Positions 18,434 to 28,119 of a stretch of DNA of 64,000 nt are shown in pieces. The stretch spans positions 186,001 to 250,000 of the forward strand of contig DASPIR010000023.1 in the NCBI GenBank assembly GCA_035628995.1, read 5' to 3'. Each line of letters starts with the position of its first letter. Position 1 is the first letter of the stretch. The position numbers and the translations under genes are program-made. The notes under the pieces are model-generated. The model searched no databases, was not told the DNA's origin, and saw only the letters and a program-made list of their open reading frames with translations. Source of the DNA: Clostridia bacterium. Lineage in GTDB: Bacteria > Bacillota > Clostridia > Lutisporales > Lutisporaceae.

Positions 18434-19726
18434 ATGCATTACAAAACAACAGATTACTTGATTAATAAGCTGAACATCAGCAAGAAGATAATTGACATAT
18501 GTGTATCTACTGAGGATGAGGTTTCCGGTCAGTTTGAAAAAATCGACGAAATCAGGGAATTCAACCAGTACAAAGTGCTAAGCGCTATGCAGAAGAACAG
18601 GTTAAGCGACATGCATTTCAATTATTCTACTGGTTACGGTTACGGTGATGCCGGAAGAGAAACCATTGACAAGGTATATGCAGATATTTTTGGCTGTGAG
18701 GATGCTCTTGTGAGGCCTCAAATCGCCTCAGGAACCCACGCATTAGCGCTATGCCTATTTGGTGTTCTGAGACCAGGTGATGAGCTGCTTTCTGTTACTG
18801 GGAAGCCCTATGATACCCTTGAAAATATAATTGGAATTAAAAATTGCCCTCCCGGCTGCCTTAGGGATTTGGGCGTGAGCTACAACCAGATAGATCTAAC
18901 CGAGGCTGGCAAAATTAACTATAGTGAAATAACAAAGAAGATAAATGATAAGACAAAGATGATACTGATACAGCGGTCACTGGGCTATTCATGGAGACCT
19001 TCGCTGACTCTGGAGGATATAGAATATACAATAAAATTCATCAAAATAATAAATCCCAATATAGTCTGTATGGTAGACAACTGCTATGGGGAGTTTCTGG
19101 ACTTCAAGGAGCCTACTGAGGTAGGTGCAGACATAATAGCAGGCTCACTGATTAAAAACCCAGGGGGAAGCATTGCTCCCACTGGAGGCTATGTATGTGG
19201 TAAGGCTCACTTGGTGGAGATGGCTGCCGGCAGGCTCATTGCACCTGGTATAGGTAAGGAATGCGGTGCAACCTTGGGGATAAACAGATTGTTCTTCCAG
19301 GGATTGTTCCTTGCTCCTCATATTGTGGCTGAGGCAGTGAAGGGAGCTGTATTCTGCTCGAAGCTTTTCAATAAGCTGGGTTTTGAAGTTAACCCCGAGT
19401 ATAATTCCCGCAGGAGCGATATAATCCAGGCAATTAAATTTGGCAACAGGGAAGCTCTTATCGCTTTCTGCCAGGGTATACAGAAGGGGTCGCCGGTTGA
19501 TTCCTTTGTTAGCCCTGAGCCATGGGATATGCCGGGCTACAATGACCAGGTAATAATGGCTGCCGGAGGCTTTGTACAGGGAGCTTCTATTGAGCTTAGT
19601 GCTGATGCACCATTAAGACCACCCTATATTGCATATCTGCAGGGAGGGGTAACCTTCGACCATGTAAAAATCGGATTGATTTACGCTCTGCAGAACTTGA
19701 CAAATAAGGGATGCATAAACCTATAG
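18434..19726 (+). CDS. Methionine gamma-lyase family protein (aluminium-resistance family)
   Basis: 430-residue PLP-dependent fold-type I enzyme of the YnbB/'aluminium resistance' family. Substrate and PLP regions are seen as 'RPQIASGTHALALCLFG' (phosphate cradle, about 96-112), 'CMVDNCYGEF' (the Asp contacting the PLP ring) and 'GSLIKNPGGSIAPTGGYV', which carries the Schiff-base Lys. Length and order fit the family. In Bacillus the orthologue also lies just after hfq and before the glutamine synthetase region, as here. The true reaction (a C-S lyase on a Cys/Met derivative is presumed) is not established. Confidence 0.88.
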   Translation: MHYKTTDYLINKLNISKKIIDICVSTEDEVSGQFEKIDEIREFNQYKVLSAMQKNRLSDMHFNYSTGYGYGDAGRETIDKVYADIFGCEDALVRPQIASGTHALALCLFGVLRPGDELLSVTGKPYDTLENIIGIKNCPPGCLRDLGVSYNQIDLTEAGKINYSEITKKINDKTKMILIQRSLGYSWRPSLTLEDIEYTIKFIKIINPNIVCMVDNCYGEFLDFKEPTEVGADIIAGSLIKNPGGSIAPTGGYVCGKAHLVEMAAGRLIAPGIGKECGATLGINRLFFQGLFLAPHIVAEAVKGAVFCSKLFNKLGFEVNPEYNSRRSDIIQAIKFGNREALIAFCQGIQKGSPVDSFVSPEPWDMPGYNDQVIMAAGGFVQGASIELSADAPLRPPYIAYLQGGVTFDHVKIGLIYALQNLTNKGCINL

Positions 19727-19791
19727 TAAGTGAATTAAGTGGTATTAATAACATCATTAGAAAGTATAATTAGTACAGCGTTCCCAATTTA

Positions 19792-19820
19792 TTTACATTA
19801 AACTGTCATAGTGGTATAAT
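19792..19820 (+). promoter_or_regulatory. Sigma-A-type promoter for glutamine synthetase
   Basis: TTTACA (19792-19797), 17-bp spacer, TATAAT (19815-19820), 46 bp before the start codon. Confidence 0.6.
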
Positions 19821-19866
19821 CTAAAAATATTATAATACAGTAAAAAAATATTAAGAGGTGAATGGA

Positions 19867-21798
19867 ATGACAAATCTTTCTGACCTTATTAAGAATGACT
19901 TGATATATGTTATCGATCCCAGGGATTATCAAAAAGAAGAGCTTGTAAGCCTCTTAAAAAATCATCCCGAAATACGCTTTGTCTCTTTAGCTGCTGCGGA
20001 CCTTACCGGCAACAGTACAGATGAAAGAATTCCCATAAAGGTATTTTTTGATGATATTGAGGAATTCCTTAACGGTGCAGTCCAGACAGACGGCTCCAGT
20101 GTTGTGCTCCCTGGCATAGCTAGCTTGAACAATGGCAAGCTTGATATTGTTGCGGACAGTAATTGTTTATGGTTTATTGATTATAACTATGAAAACATTG
20201 ACTATGAAACAAGCAATCCAGTAGGTACATTAAGAATACCATCCTTTCTGATGCATAATGGGAAGTATGTGGACTCCAGGTCTATTTTAGTTCGTGGAGT
20301 TGAACGCTTCAAGACTTCTGTGATGGAACTTTTGAAAAAATACCCCGGGATTTGCGGTGAGTACGGTATCAGCTGCAGCGATATACATGAGATTGTGCTC
20401 ACCTCAGCTACAGAGCTGGAGTTCTGGGTAAAGACACCTAATGACAAGGCGGATGTAGAAGCATTGTCAGCATCACAGGAGCTGCAGGAATCATATTGGA
20501 AGAGAACCAAGGGCGTAGTAAGGACTTCTCTGGAGCAATCACTGCTATTAATGGGAAAATATAATCTGAACCCCGAAATGGGACATAAGGAAGTTGGCGG
20601 CATTAAAGCCAAGCTTGACGAAACAGGCAACCTTACACATATTATGGAGCAGCTGGAGATAGACTGGAAATATGACAACGCTTTGCAGGCTGCAGATAAT
20701 GAAAAATGGGTCAGATACATTGTAAAGGAAGTATTCAGGAAAAACGGACTTGAGGTGACATTTCACGCAAAACCTATTGAAGGGGTTGCAGGCAATGGAG
20801 AACATACACATGTGGGAGTAGCTGCAAAGCTGAAGAATGGTAAAATGCTGAATATTTTCACTCCAGCCGATATGAAGAAAGACTTTTTAAGCTCACTGGG
20901 TTATGGAGCTCTAATGGGTCTATTGAAGAATTATGAAGTAATAAATCCTTTCATATCCTTTACAATAGATTCACTGAACAGGCTAAAGCCGGGCTTTGAA
21001 GCTCCAATATGCATAGTCAGCTCCCTAGGACATAATGTTGAAACACCCTCAAGAAACAGAACCATTCTTGCAGGTTTGGTCAGGGATATGGGCAATCCAC
21101 TTGCCACAAGATTTGAGGTCAGGTCGCCTAACCCACTTACAAATACTTATCTTGCACTGGCTGCATTTTACCAGGCAATGCTGGATGGAATACAAGCTGT
21201 TTGCGAATCAGGAAAGACAATAGCTGAGCTGGAAGCAGAAATATCAAAGGATCCGGAGGCAGAAGGCTTCTATCTTGAAAAAGGCAGAGCATACAGAAGC
21301 GAAGAGAATGTATTCGAGCATTATTCCCCTGAGGAAAGAAACCGCATATTCGGAGTGCATCCTGCAACAGTGTATGAAAACATCTCCAATCTTGAAAAAT
21401 ACCCTGAGAAGCTGGAGGTACTGATGAATGGCGACGTATTGGATGATAAGCTTGTAAAAAGCTTCAGTACAGCTGTAACCAATAGATGGGTAGCAGAAAT
21501 ACTTAACAGGCAGCTGCCTGAGAATATGGATACAGTAAGAAAGTGTAAAGCTGTTCACAATGTTCAGAATGCTCACGACCTTGATATAACTTATTGGGCT
21601 CAGGTTGACCAGCTGCGTCACTATCTTATGAAGGATACCTACAACTCCAAATCCTTGTTTACCAAGATTAGAGAAGCGGCAAAAGAAAAGGATTACGAGA
21701 TGTTATCACAGCTTCAGCAGGAAATGACCTTTAAAATGAGCGAACTAAAAGAGATATACAGCGATTATATGAAAAATTTGATTGATATTGAAGTATAA
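19867..21798 (+). CDS. Glutamine synthetase, long form with C-terminal extension
   Basis: 643 residues. The beta-grasp N-domain ('AAADLTGNSTDERIPIKVFF', 'VQTDGSSVVLPGI') and catalytic barrel are clear: 'TELEFW' (metal Glu pair), 'HKEVGGIKAK', 'GNGEHTHVGV', 'SRNRTILAG' and 'ATRFEVRSPNPLTNTYLA' match the glutamate, ammonia and ATP-binding loops. Classical GSI is about 445 residues and GSII shorter, so the last 170 residues or so (about 475-643, helical, charged) are an extension. That region could serve in oligomerisation or regulation. ATG 19867 lies about 8 nt after AAGAGGTG; I reject the GTG at 19858 because it is inside that box. A strong terminator follows. Confidence 0.88.
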   Translation: MTNLSDLIKNDLIYVIDPRDYQKEELVSLLKNHPEIRFVSLAAADLTGNSTDERIPIKVFFDDIEEFLNGAVQTDGSSVVLPGIASLNNGKLDIVADSNCLWFIDYNYENIDYETSNPVGTLRIPSFLMHNGKYVDSRSILVRGVERFKTSVMELLKKYPGICGEYGISCSDIHEIVLTSATELEFWVKTPNDKADVEALSASQELQESYWKRTKGVVRTSLEQSLLLMGKYNLNPEMGHKEVGGIKAKLDETGNLTHIMEQLEIDWKYDNALQAADNEKWVRYIVKEVFRKNGLEVTFHAKPIEGVAGNGEHTHVGVAAKLKNGKMLNIFTPADMKKDFLSSLGYGALMGLLKNYEVINPFISFTIDSLNRLKPGFEAPICIVSSLGHNVETPSRNRTILAGLVRDMGNPLATRFEVRSPNPLTNTYLALAAFYQAMLDGIQAVCESGKTIAELEAEISKDPEAEGFYLEKGRAYRSEENVFEHYSPEERNRIFGVHPATVYENISNLEKYPEKLEVLMNGDVLDDKLVKSFSTAVTNRWVAEILNRQLPENMDTVRKCKAVHNVQNAHDLDITYWAQVDQLRHYLMKDTYNSKSLFTKIREAAKEKDYEMLSQLQQEMTFKMSELKEIYSDYMKNLIDIEV

Positions 21799-21802
21799 TG
21801 GT

Positions 21803-21836
21803 CTAAAGCCACCCGATTTCGGGTGGCTTTCTTGTT
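21803..21836 (+). terminator. Terminator after glutamine synthetase
   Basis: AAAGCCACCCG-att-CGGGTGGCTTT, then CTTGTT; GC-rich stem with T-containing tail. Confidence 0.88.
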
Positions 21837-21926
21837 GCAAAAGTTTCCATAAGGAATATAATTATAATAATGTACTATATGCGTATAAAAGTATAGTTGT
21901 CCGACGATTAAGGAGTGATGTTATAA

Positions 21927-22568
21927 ATGGCGAGACAAAGCGAAAAGAAGCTAAAGAGACTTTTGGAAAAATCAGAAGAGTTATTCTGGAATTATGGCTA
22001 TAATGCTGTCTCTGTAGATCAGATAGCGGCTGAAGCTGGAATAAGCAAGATGACGATATACAAACATTTTCACTCAAAAGAGGACTTGTTTATTGAAATT
22101 ATGAAAAACAGTATAGATTATCACATGGATAAGATAAAGGAAATCATTAAAGAGAAATATCATACAATTGAAAAAATAGAGCAGATTTATAATTATTCCA
22201 TAGGTCTAGCAAAGGAATACCCCAATATATTATTGAGGGATATAATTGAAAAAAAGAGTATCCTAGAAAAGGTTACTGCAATGAAGTTAGAGAAAGCTTT
22301 GCCCATATGGCAGTATATTTTAGAGGATGGTATGAGTAAAAAAGAAATCCGAGAGTTGGATTTGGTTTTTGTATCGGAGCTCCTCATGAACTTGCCAAGT
22401 GCGATTAAAAATCTGGATTTTTTGAGAGATAAAAGTAAAATGATGAAGTTCTATGAAAACTTTATGGATTTTATAAAATACGGTTTATTGGGCGGAATGG
22501 AGAATCAGCAGTGCGTGGCTAGAGAGGAGGGGGTAGATGATGCAGAAAAGCATACTGATGAAAGTTGA
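21927..22568 (+). CDS. TetR/AcrR-family transcriptional regulator
   Basis: 213 residues. The N-terminal helix-turn-helix ('YNAVSVDQIAAEAGISKMTIYKHFHSKEDLF', spanning about 25-55) is classical TetR; the rest is a variable ligand-binding helical domain. RBS AAGGAGTG. Its 3' end overlaps the start of the ABC ATPase by 29 bp. It therefore heads a four-gene operon (regulator, ATPase, permease, adaptor) and probably represses it in response to a small, likely toxic, compound. No operator is certain in the 90 bp upstream. Confidence 0.9.
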   Translation: MARQSEKKLKRLLEKSEELFWNYGYNAVSVDQIAAEAGISKMTIYKHFHSKEDLFIEIMKNSIDYHMDKIKEIIKEKYHTIEKIEQIYNYSIGLAKEYPNILLRDIIEKKSILEKVTAMKLEKALPIWQYILEDGMSKKEIRELDLVFVSELLMNLPSAIKNLDFLRDKSKMMKFYENFMDFIKYGLLGGMENQQCVAREEGVDDAEKHTDES

Positions 22569-23250
22569 AAACATCAGCAAGAATTATAAGATGGGTGAGA
22601 TAAGTGTTGATGCCCTTCAGGAAGCAAGCTTTAATGTATATGACGGAGAATTCATTGTTATACTTGGACCCAGCGGATCCGGGAAAAGTACTCTCCTAAA
22701 CATTCTCGGAGGTATGGATTTGCCTTCTGAGGGAAGGGTGCTTGTCAAAGACGAAGAAATAAACAAATACAATGACAGAAAGCTGACCGCATACAGGAGA
22801 GATAAGGTAGGCTTTGTTTTTCAGTTCTATAACCTGATGGCCAATCTTACTGCAAAAGAAAACGTGGAGCTTGCCACTGAGATGTGCAAAGAGGCGTTGG
22901 ATATCGATAAGGTTATGGAAGAAGTAGGACTTGAGGATAGAAAAGATCACTTTCCTTCACAAATGAGCGGCGGCGAACAGCAGCGTGTCGCAATTGCCAG
23001 AGCGGTAGCAAAGAATCCGCTTCTGCTGCTTTGTGATGAACCGACAGGAGCCCTTGACTATAAGACTGGCTTGCTGATTTTATCATTACTGCATAAAATC
23101 AACCGTCAGTTTAAGAAGACCGTTATAATAATAACGCATAATATGGCAATTGGAGATATGGCCGACCGTGTGATAAAAATGCGAAGCGGACGGATAGTAG
23201 AAATAAAAGAAAATGAGAATCCTATTCCTCCTGAAAGGATTGAATGGTGA
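22540..23250 (+). CDS. ABC transporter ATPase (LolD/MacB type)
   Basis: About 236 residues. Walker A '[11 protein letters not shown]' (about 42-52), '[22 protein letters not shown]' Q-loop, signature '[14 protein letters not shown]', Walker B '[12 protein letters not shown]' and H-loop 'IIITHN'. This subclass drives FtsX-type permeases (mechanotransmission or lipoprotein/peptide export) rather than a channel. Two adjacent ATGs exist (22537, 22540); GGAGGGGG fits the second better. It overlaps the permease start (TGATG). Confidence 0.93.
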   Translation: MQKSILMKVENISKNYKMGEISVDALQEASFNVYDGEFIVILGPSGSGKSTLLNILGGMDLPSEGRVLVKDEEINKYNDRKLTAYRRDKVGFVFQFYNLMANLTAKENVELATEMCKEALDIDKVMEEVGLEDRKDHFPSQMSGGEQQRVAIARAVAKNPLLLLCDEPTGALDYKTGLLILSLLHKINRQFKKTVIIITHNMAIGDMADRVIKMRSGRIVEIKENENPIPPERIEW

Positions 23251-25601
23251 TGAAAAAGCTGGATGTCAGACTGCTGCGAATGGTAAAGCATTCAAAGGGA
23301 CAGTTTATTTCAGTCACTGTGATTGTAGCTGTTGCCTTATTAATATATATAATGTTCAATATGACAACCATAAATATCGGAAATGCTGTGGAGCATTATT
23401 ACGGTACTACCAATATAAGCGATTTGGAGGTTGAGCTTATAAGAATCCCCCAGACTGCTCTTTCCGATTTAAAATCAATACAGGGAATTAGTGATGTGCA
23501 AGGGCGTGTCAGCGTTGATGTGCCGCTTCAGGTAGCTGATAAGGATGAAAAGGTAAGAATCAGAATAATGTCAGTTCCTGAAGGCGGTGGAAAGATAAAC
23601 AAGCTGTATGCTCCAAAGGGTGAGCTGCCGGAATTGGGTGATGACAATGTGATATTACTGGAACAATTTGCGAAGGCAAGGGGAACGAAAACAGAAGATA
23701 TTATAACACCATATATCAACGGGCGAAAGCATAATCTAAAGGTTTCAGGCATTGCTTCCAGCTCGGAATTCATATATCTCATGGAGAACGAGCAGGCCCT
23801 TCTGACTGATCCTAAAAAGTTCGGGGTTGCTTACGTCAGTGAAACCTTTGCTCAATCGGTATTTGGATATAGAGGATACTATAACGAAGTGCTGATAACC
23901 TTGCAGGACCAGGATAATATCGATGATATAGCCGACCAAGTGGAAAAAAAGCTGGATAAGTATGGAGTAAAGAGAATAACCAAGCTGGAAGATCAGCCAA
24001 GCAACAATATTCTTATGCAAAAAATAGACGGAATTAAACAGATGTCTGCTTTGCTGCCGGTATTATTTCTGGTGGTTGCAGCAATCATAATATCTATTAT
24101 GCTTTCAAGGATTGTCAATAATGACAGAATGGCAATAGGAGTATTGAAAGCTTTGGGATACAGCAATAATAGAATTCTTTCCCACTACACCAAATATGCC
24201 TTGGCGATTGGCCTGGTGGGTTCGGTTACAGGAATTGCAGGTGGATTGTTTTTATCAAATCCTTTAAGTCAGGTATTCGTATCATTTTTCAATATGCCTC
24301 TTGCTGGATTGCAAATTCAGTACAGCTATATTATAAGCGGTATCTTTCTTACCAGTATATTTTGCATAGTCTCAGGACTATTTGGTGCCAGAGGGATACT
24401 CAAAATAATGCCCGCTGACTCTATGCGGCCGGAAGCACCGAAAGCAGGCAAGCGAATCCTGATTGAAAGGGTAACCTTCTTCTGGAGGAGGCTTCCCTTC
24501 AGCTGGAAAATGGTCATCAGAAATATCATGAGAAATAAGAGAAGGTTTGCATTCCTGGTATTGGGTTTGGCATTGGCCTATGCAATAAATACCGTTCCAT
24601 TGTACATGTCAAATGCCATGGTAACTATGTTTAAGGTTCAATACGAAGAGTATCAGAAAATGGATTATACAGTAGAGTTTTCAAAGCCGTTAAATGAAAG
24701 AGCGATAAAGGATATAAGCCATATAATTGAGGCAAGGTTAATTGAACCGAAGCTGGAGTATCCCTTTGAGCTTACGAATGGTTGGAGAAAGAAAGCAGTC
24801 GGGATCATTGGCGCGCCGCAGCAAACAGCTTTTTATAAGTTCGTGGATAGAGATAACAATGTTGTAAGCTTGCCGGATAATGGGATTTTTATTACTGAGG
24901 CACTGGCAAAAACACTCAATGTAAAAAAAGGCGAAACAATAGTAATACGAAGCTTTCTGCCTGGTAAAGACGATGTAGTGCTCGTCGTTGCCAACATAGT
25001 CAAACAGTATCTCGGGTCAAATGCCTATATGAATATCGATGTAATGGAAGAGCTGCTTTTGGAAAAGGATATGGTAACGGGGGTCAACCTTGCAACCGAT
25101 GACAATCTGAAAGAGAAGCTAAAGGATGTTAAAAATATCTCTGCAGTCCGCTCCAGTGGTGATATTCAGGAATCCTTCGAGGAGTACCTTGATACCATGA
25201 TTGCTGCAATAAGCGCTTACATGCTGTTCGGCGGAATCCTGGGATTTGCACTGGTATATAATGCAACCATCATAGGGATATCTGAGCGTACTAATGAATT
25301 TGCAGCTCTGCGTATTATGGGTTTCGACAAAAAGGATATCTACGGGATGATTGGCAAGGAAAACGCTATAATGGCTGGAGTTGCAATATTGGTCGGAATT
25401 CCTTTGGGCTCGGGGATGATTACTGGCATGGCCGAATCCTTTAGTTCAGAAATGATAACGCTTCCTGTCATATTAACGCCAACAATTTTTGCGCAGGCAG
25501 CCGCGGCCTCGGTCATATTTACGATAATCGCACAGCTGGCTACGCTGAGGAAGATATATAATCTAAACTTTATAGAAGCATTAAAGAGCCGCATATCTTA
25601 A
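23250..25601 (+). CDS. FtsX-like ABC transporter permease
   Basis: 783 residues with two FtsX/MacB_PCD halves. One N-terminal span (about 15-40) precedes an extracytoplasmic domain (about 45-250), then a three-helix FtsX block ('LPVLFLVVAAIIISIMLSRIV..IGVLKALGYSN', about 260-390). A second copy follows, beginning near 430 ('NIMRNKRRFAFLVLGLALAYAINT') and ending in 'FALVYNATIIGISERTNEFAALRIMGF'. The start ATG overlaps the ATPase stop codon as TGATG. It works with the ATPase upstream and adaptor downstream. The four-gene set resembles bacteriocin or peptide-export pumps; the substrate is unknown. Confidence 0.92.
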   Translation: MKKLDVRLLRMVKHSKGQFISVTVIVAVALLIYIMFNMTTINIGNAVEHYYGTTNISDLEVELIRIPQTALSDLKSIQGISDVQGRVSVDVPLQVADKDEKVRIRIMSVPEGGGKINKLYAPKGELPELGDDNVILLEQFAKARGTKTEDIITPYINGRKHNLKVSGIASSSEFIYLMENEQALLTDPKKFGVAYVSETFAQSVFGYRGYYNEVLITLQDQDNIDDIADQVEKKLDKYGVKRITKLEDQPSNNILMQKIDGIKQMSALLPVLFLVVAAIIISIMLSRIVNNDRMAIGVLKALGYSNNRILSHYTKYALAIGLVGSVTGIAGGLFLSNPLSQVFVSFFNMPLAGLQIQYSYIISGIFLTSIFCIVSGLFGARGILKIMPADSMRPEAPKAGKRILIERVTFFWRRLPFSWKMVIRNIMRNKRRFAFLVLGLALAYAINTVPLYMSNAMVTMFKVQYEEYQKMDYTVEFSKPLNERAIKDISHIIEARLIEPKLEYPFELTNGWRKKAVGIIGAPQQTAFYKFVDRDNNVVSLPDNGIFITEALAKTLNVKKGETIVIRSFLPGKDDVVLVVANIVKQYLGSNAYMNIDVMEELLLEKDMVTGVNLATDDNLKEKLKDVKNISAVRSSGDIQESFEEYLDTMIAAISAYMLFGGILGFALVYNATIIGISERTNEFAALRIMGFDKKDIYGMIGKENAIMAGVAILVGIPLGSGMITGMAESFSSEMITLPVILTPTIFAQAAAASVIFTIIAQLATLRKIYNLNFIEALKSRIS

Positions 25602-25613
25602 GGGGGATTGAAA

Positions 25614-26840
25614 ATGAAGAAAAAAATTATCTGGATAGTTGTAATCCTAGTATTGGCAAGTATAGTTGTTTATAAAATCAAATCAGGGGGTCAGGCAGTG
25701 TCAGTTGAATTGGCGAAGGTCTCCAAGGGCGACATTGTTGAATATGTTGAAGAAACAGGGGATCTTATGCTTGAGACTGAAACTGAAGTATATTCTACAG
25801 CAGCAGGAAGAGTAACCAAAGTGGCGAAAAATGTGGGTGAAGCAGTAAAAGCAGGAGAAACACTTGTGGAGATAGATAATGATTTGCTGCTTCAGATAAA
25901 AGCACTGAATGCTCAGAAGCTGTCAATTTCAGCTAAGTATGACGAAATCAAAAGCTCGGCGGAGGACGAGGAGATAAGAAGACTAAGTGCACAGGTACGT
26001 GCTGCAGAAGCTACATACGAGGAATCAAAAAGTGCAGCTGAAAACAATAAGGTATTATTTGAGGCAGGAGCTATAAGTCTGGACACCCTGAAGAGTTTTA
26101 TTACAAAGCTGGCAGCAGCAGAAGCAAACTTGGAGACAGCTAAAAGCAACCTTGCAGCAGCTCAAAAAGGTGCATCGGAGAATGTTAGAAAGCAATATGA
26201 AGCCCAGCTTTCTGAAATACAAGCGAAAATAGAGCAGCTGGAGAAAAAATCTGAGGATATGGTTGTCAGATCACCTATAGACGGTTTGGTTATGGCTTGC
26301 GAAGTAGAGGAAGGCAATATAGTTCAGATGGGTTCGAAATTATACGAAATTGGCGGTTCAGAAGGATTGTTCCTGGAAAGTGAAATTTTGATTGAAGACA
26401 TAGCAAGGGTTAAGCTGGGTTCACCTGTAATAATAGAAAATGAAGATTTAGGAATAGAGGAAATGAAGGGGACTATTAGAAAAATATATCCAAAAGCCTT
26501 TAATAAGATGTCAGAGCTTGGCATTGAGCAAAAAAGAGTCAAGGTAGAGATTGCTTTGAATGGCGCAGTTGAAGAGCTGAGACCGGGTTATGACATGACT
26601 GTAAAAATCATTACTCAAAGTAAGAAAGACACACTGCTGATAGCGGAGAAGGCAATCTTTAATTACCAAGGAAAAGATCATGTGTTTATTAATGAAAAAG
26701 GCTTGGCAAAACTCAGAGCCATTGAAAAGGGACTTGAGAGCAACGAGCAGGTTGAGGTGCTCAAAGGCTTGAACGAGGGAGAGGAAGTCCTTCTGTCGCC
26801 TGATGAGAGCTTGGAAGAAGGAGCTAGAATAAAACAATAA
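25614..26840 (+). CDS. HlyD/MacA-type membrane-fusion adaptor
   Basis: 408 residues. One N-terminal membrane anchor ('IIWIVVILVLASIVVYKI', about 4-21) without a lipobox is followed by a lipoyl-like half motif ('STAAGRVTKVAKNVGEAVKAGETLVEID'). A long coiled-coil hairpin (about 95-215) comes next, then the second lipoyl half ('VRSPIDGLVM') and beta-barrel domains. Start ATG 25614 is 7 nt after AGGGGG; the TTG at 25608 would touch the box. Last gene of the TetR-led operon, closed by a terminator. Confidence 0.9.
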   Translation: MKKKIIWIVVILVLASIVVYKIKSGGQAVSVELAKVSKGDIVEYVEETGDLMLETETEVYSTAAGRVTKVAKNVGEAVKAGETLVEIDNDLLLQIKALNAQKLSISAKYDEIKSSAEDEEIRRLSAQVRAAEATYEESKSAAENNKVLFEAGAISLDTLKSFITKLAAAEANLETAKSNLAAAQKGASENVRKQYEAQLSEIQAKIEQLEKKSEDMVVRSPIDGLVMACEVEEGNIVQMGSKLYEIGGSEGLFLESEILIEDIARVKLGSPVIIENEDLGIEEMKGTIRKIYPKAFNKMSELGIEQKRVKVEIALNGAVEELRPGYDMTVKIITQSKKDTLLIAEKAIFNYQGKDHVFINEKGLAKLRAIEKGLESNEQVEVLKGLNEGEEVLLSPDESLEEGARIKQ

Positions 26841-26864
26841 AGAGGCTTAAAAAGCCTCTTTTGG
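26839..26864 (+). terminator. Terminator between adaptor gene and lexA (convergent)
   Basis: AAAGAGGCTT-aa-AAGCCTCTTTT; AT-flanked on both sides, so it may serve both converging genes. Confidence 0.85.
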
Positions 26865-26883
26865 TTTGTATAGGTTTAGAACA

Positions 26884-27504
26884 CTATCTTATACTCCTGA
26901 ATACTCCTATAACCTTGCCCAGTATTGAAAGATCCTTGACTATTATAGGCATAAGATATGGATTCTCCGGCTGAAGTCTGAAATAATCCTTTTCTTTATA
27001 GAAGGTCTTTACAGTAGCTTCATCGTTAAGCAGTGCAACAACTATATCACCATTACTTGCTACTGACTGCTGCCTGACTATAACATAGTCACCATCGAAT
27101 ATACCGGCATTTATCATGCTGTCACCCTTTACTACAAGCATAAAAGCGTCACTATTCCCAATGAAATCAACAGGAACGGGGAAGGAGTCCTCAATATTCT
27201 CTTGTGCAAGTATTGGAAGACCAGCAGTCACCTTGCCTACAATCGGCAAATCAACCATTTCTTTTTTGGATGTAATTAAGCCGCTGCCATCAAGAACTTC
27301 TATAGCACGAGGCTTAGTTGGATCTCTTCGTATGTAACCTTTTCTCTCAAGCCTTTCCAAATGTCCATGCACAGTAGAAGTGGATTTCAACTCTACTGCA
27401 TCGCAGATTTCTCTAACAGAAGGGGGATATCCCTTTTTATTTATTTCTTTTTTAATAAAACGCAAGACTTCCAACTGCTTTTTGCTTAAATCATCAATAT
27501 TCAT
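26884..27504 (-). CDS. lexA: SOS repressor LexA
   Basis: 206 residues. The winged-helix DNA-binding domain (about 1-65: '[32 protein letters not shown]') is followed by the S24 autoprotease. The cleavage bond is Ala94-Gly95 in 'VTAGLP', the nucleophile Ser129 in 'GDSM' and the general base Lys166 in 'EATVKTF'. RecA-stimulated self-cleavage relieves repression. A LexA box overlaps the -35 of its own promoter, giving autoregulation. It diverges from a LysM/YneA-like gene, a layout also known in Bacillus (lexA-yneA). Confidence 0.98.
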   Translation of the reverse strand: MNIDDLSKKQLEVLRFIKKEINKKGYPPSVREICDAVELKSTSTVHGHLERLERKGYIRRDPTKPRAIEVLDGSGLITSKKEMVDLPIVGKVTAGLPILAQENIEDSFPVPVDFIGNSDAFMLVVKGDSMINAGIFDGDYVIVRQQSVASNGDIVVALLNDEATVKTFYKEKDYFRLQPENPYLMPIIVKDLSILGKVIGVFRSIR

Positions 27505-27573
27505 ATTAACACTCCATTTTCTATTATATGGATTGCCTAAGCAATATTTACAAAGCCACTACAGCTCATGGTA

Positions 27574-27613
27574 ATTATAACATATTGATTATATAATTTC
27601 AAACATATGTTCG
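27574..27613 (-). promoter_or_regulatory. lexA promoter with LexA box
   Basis: On the minus strand TTGAAA (27597-27602), 17-bp spacer, TATAAT (27574-27579). The box AACATATGTT followed by CG (14-mer 27600-27613) overlaps the -35. Confidence 0.85.
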
Positions 27614-27710
27614 TAATTTTGCATGTTTTTACCCGTTTAAGACAAGAAATATAGCTTAAGGGATTGAAATTACTACATTATTCACGTAATGGAAAAATTT
27701 AAAATAAATC

Positions 27711-27761
27711 TTGACACAGTACATATGTTCGTATAATATAGAGGTATGGAACACATGTTCG
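27711..27761 (+). promoter_or_regulatory. Promoter with two LexA boxes, for the YneA-like gene
   Basis: TTGACA (27711-27716) and TATAATAT (27732-27739; either 15-bp or 17-bp spacing). One LexA box (ACATATGTTCG, 27718-27731) lies between the hexamers. A second (GGAACACATGTTCG, 27748-27761) lies just downstream, which should give tight SOS control. Confidence 0.88.
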
Positions 27762-27777
27762 TATTGGAGGTAATAAT

Positions 27778-28068
27778 ATGAAGAGATATAGAATTAAGAG
27801 CAAAACAAGGTTTTTGGTTTCGGTAAGTCTGATTATGATTATTGCAGTATCGTCGCTATTTACATTGGTTGTAAGCGCAAAAGGCAATAATGAGGTTACA
27901 TTAGTACCTGAATATGTTGAAGCCGGAGATACATTATGGAACCTGTCTGAAAATTATGCAGGAAAAATGGATATAAGGAATTATATTTCAAGAGTGATGG
28001 ATATAAATGACTTGCACAGCGCAAACATAATGCCTGGAGAGCTTCTGTATTTTCCAAGCTATAAATAA
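27778..28068 (+). CDS. YneA-like SOS cell-division suppressor with LysM domain
   Basis: 96 residues. A single N-terminal membrane segment (about 13-34) precedes a LysM peptidoglycan-binding domain ('VEAGDTLWNLSENYAG..DIRNYISRVMDINDL..ANIMPGELLYFP', about 48-94). Size, topology, position divergent from lexA, and two LexA boxes in its promoter match YneA of Bacillus, which blocks septation during DNA damage. Sequence identity to YneA is not tested here, so I leave the symbol open. RBS TTGGAGGT. Confidence 0.85.
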   Translation: MKRYRIKSKTRFLVSVSLIMIIAVSSLFTLVVSAKGNNEVTLVPEYVEAGDTLWNLSENYAGKMDIRNYISRVMDINDLHSANIMPGELLYFPSYK

Positions 28069-28069
28069 A

Positions 28070-28101
28070 AGGTGCATATAATAATATAATTATACGCACC
28101 C
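28070..28101. terminator. Convergent hairpin terminator
   Basis: GGTGCATATAAT / ATTATACGCACC, one mismatch, between two converging genes. Confidence 0.6.
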
Positions 28102-28119
28102 TCCGGCAGCTGGTTGACT

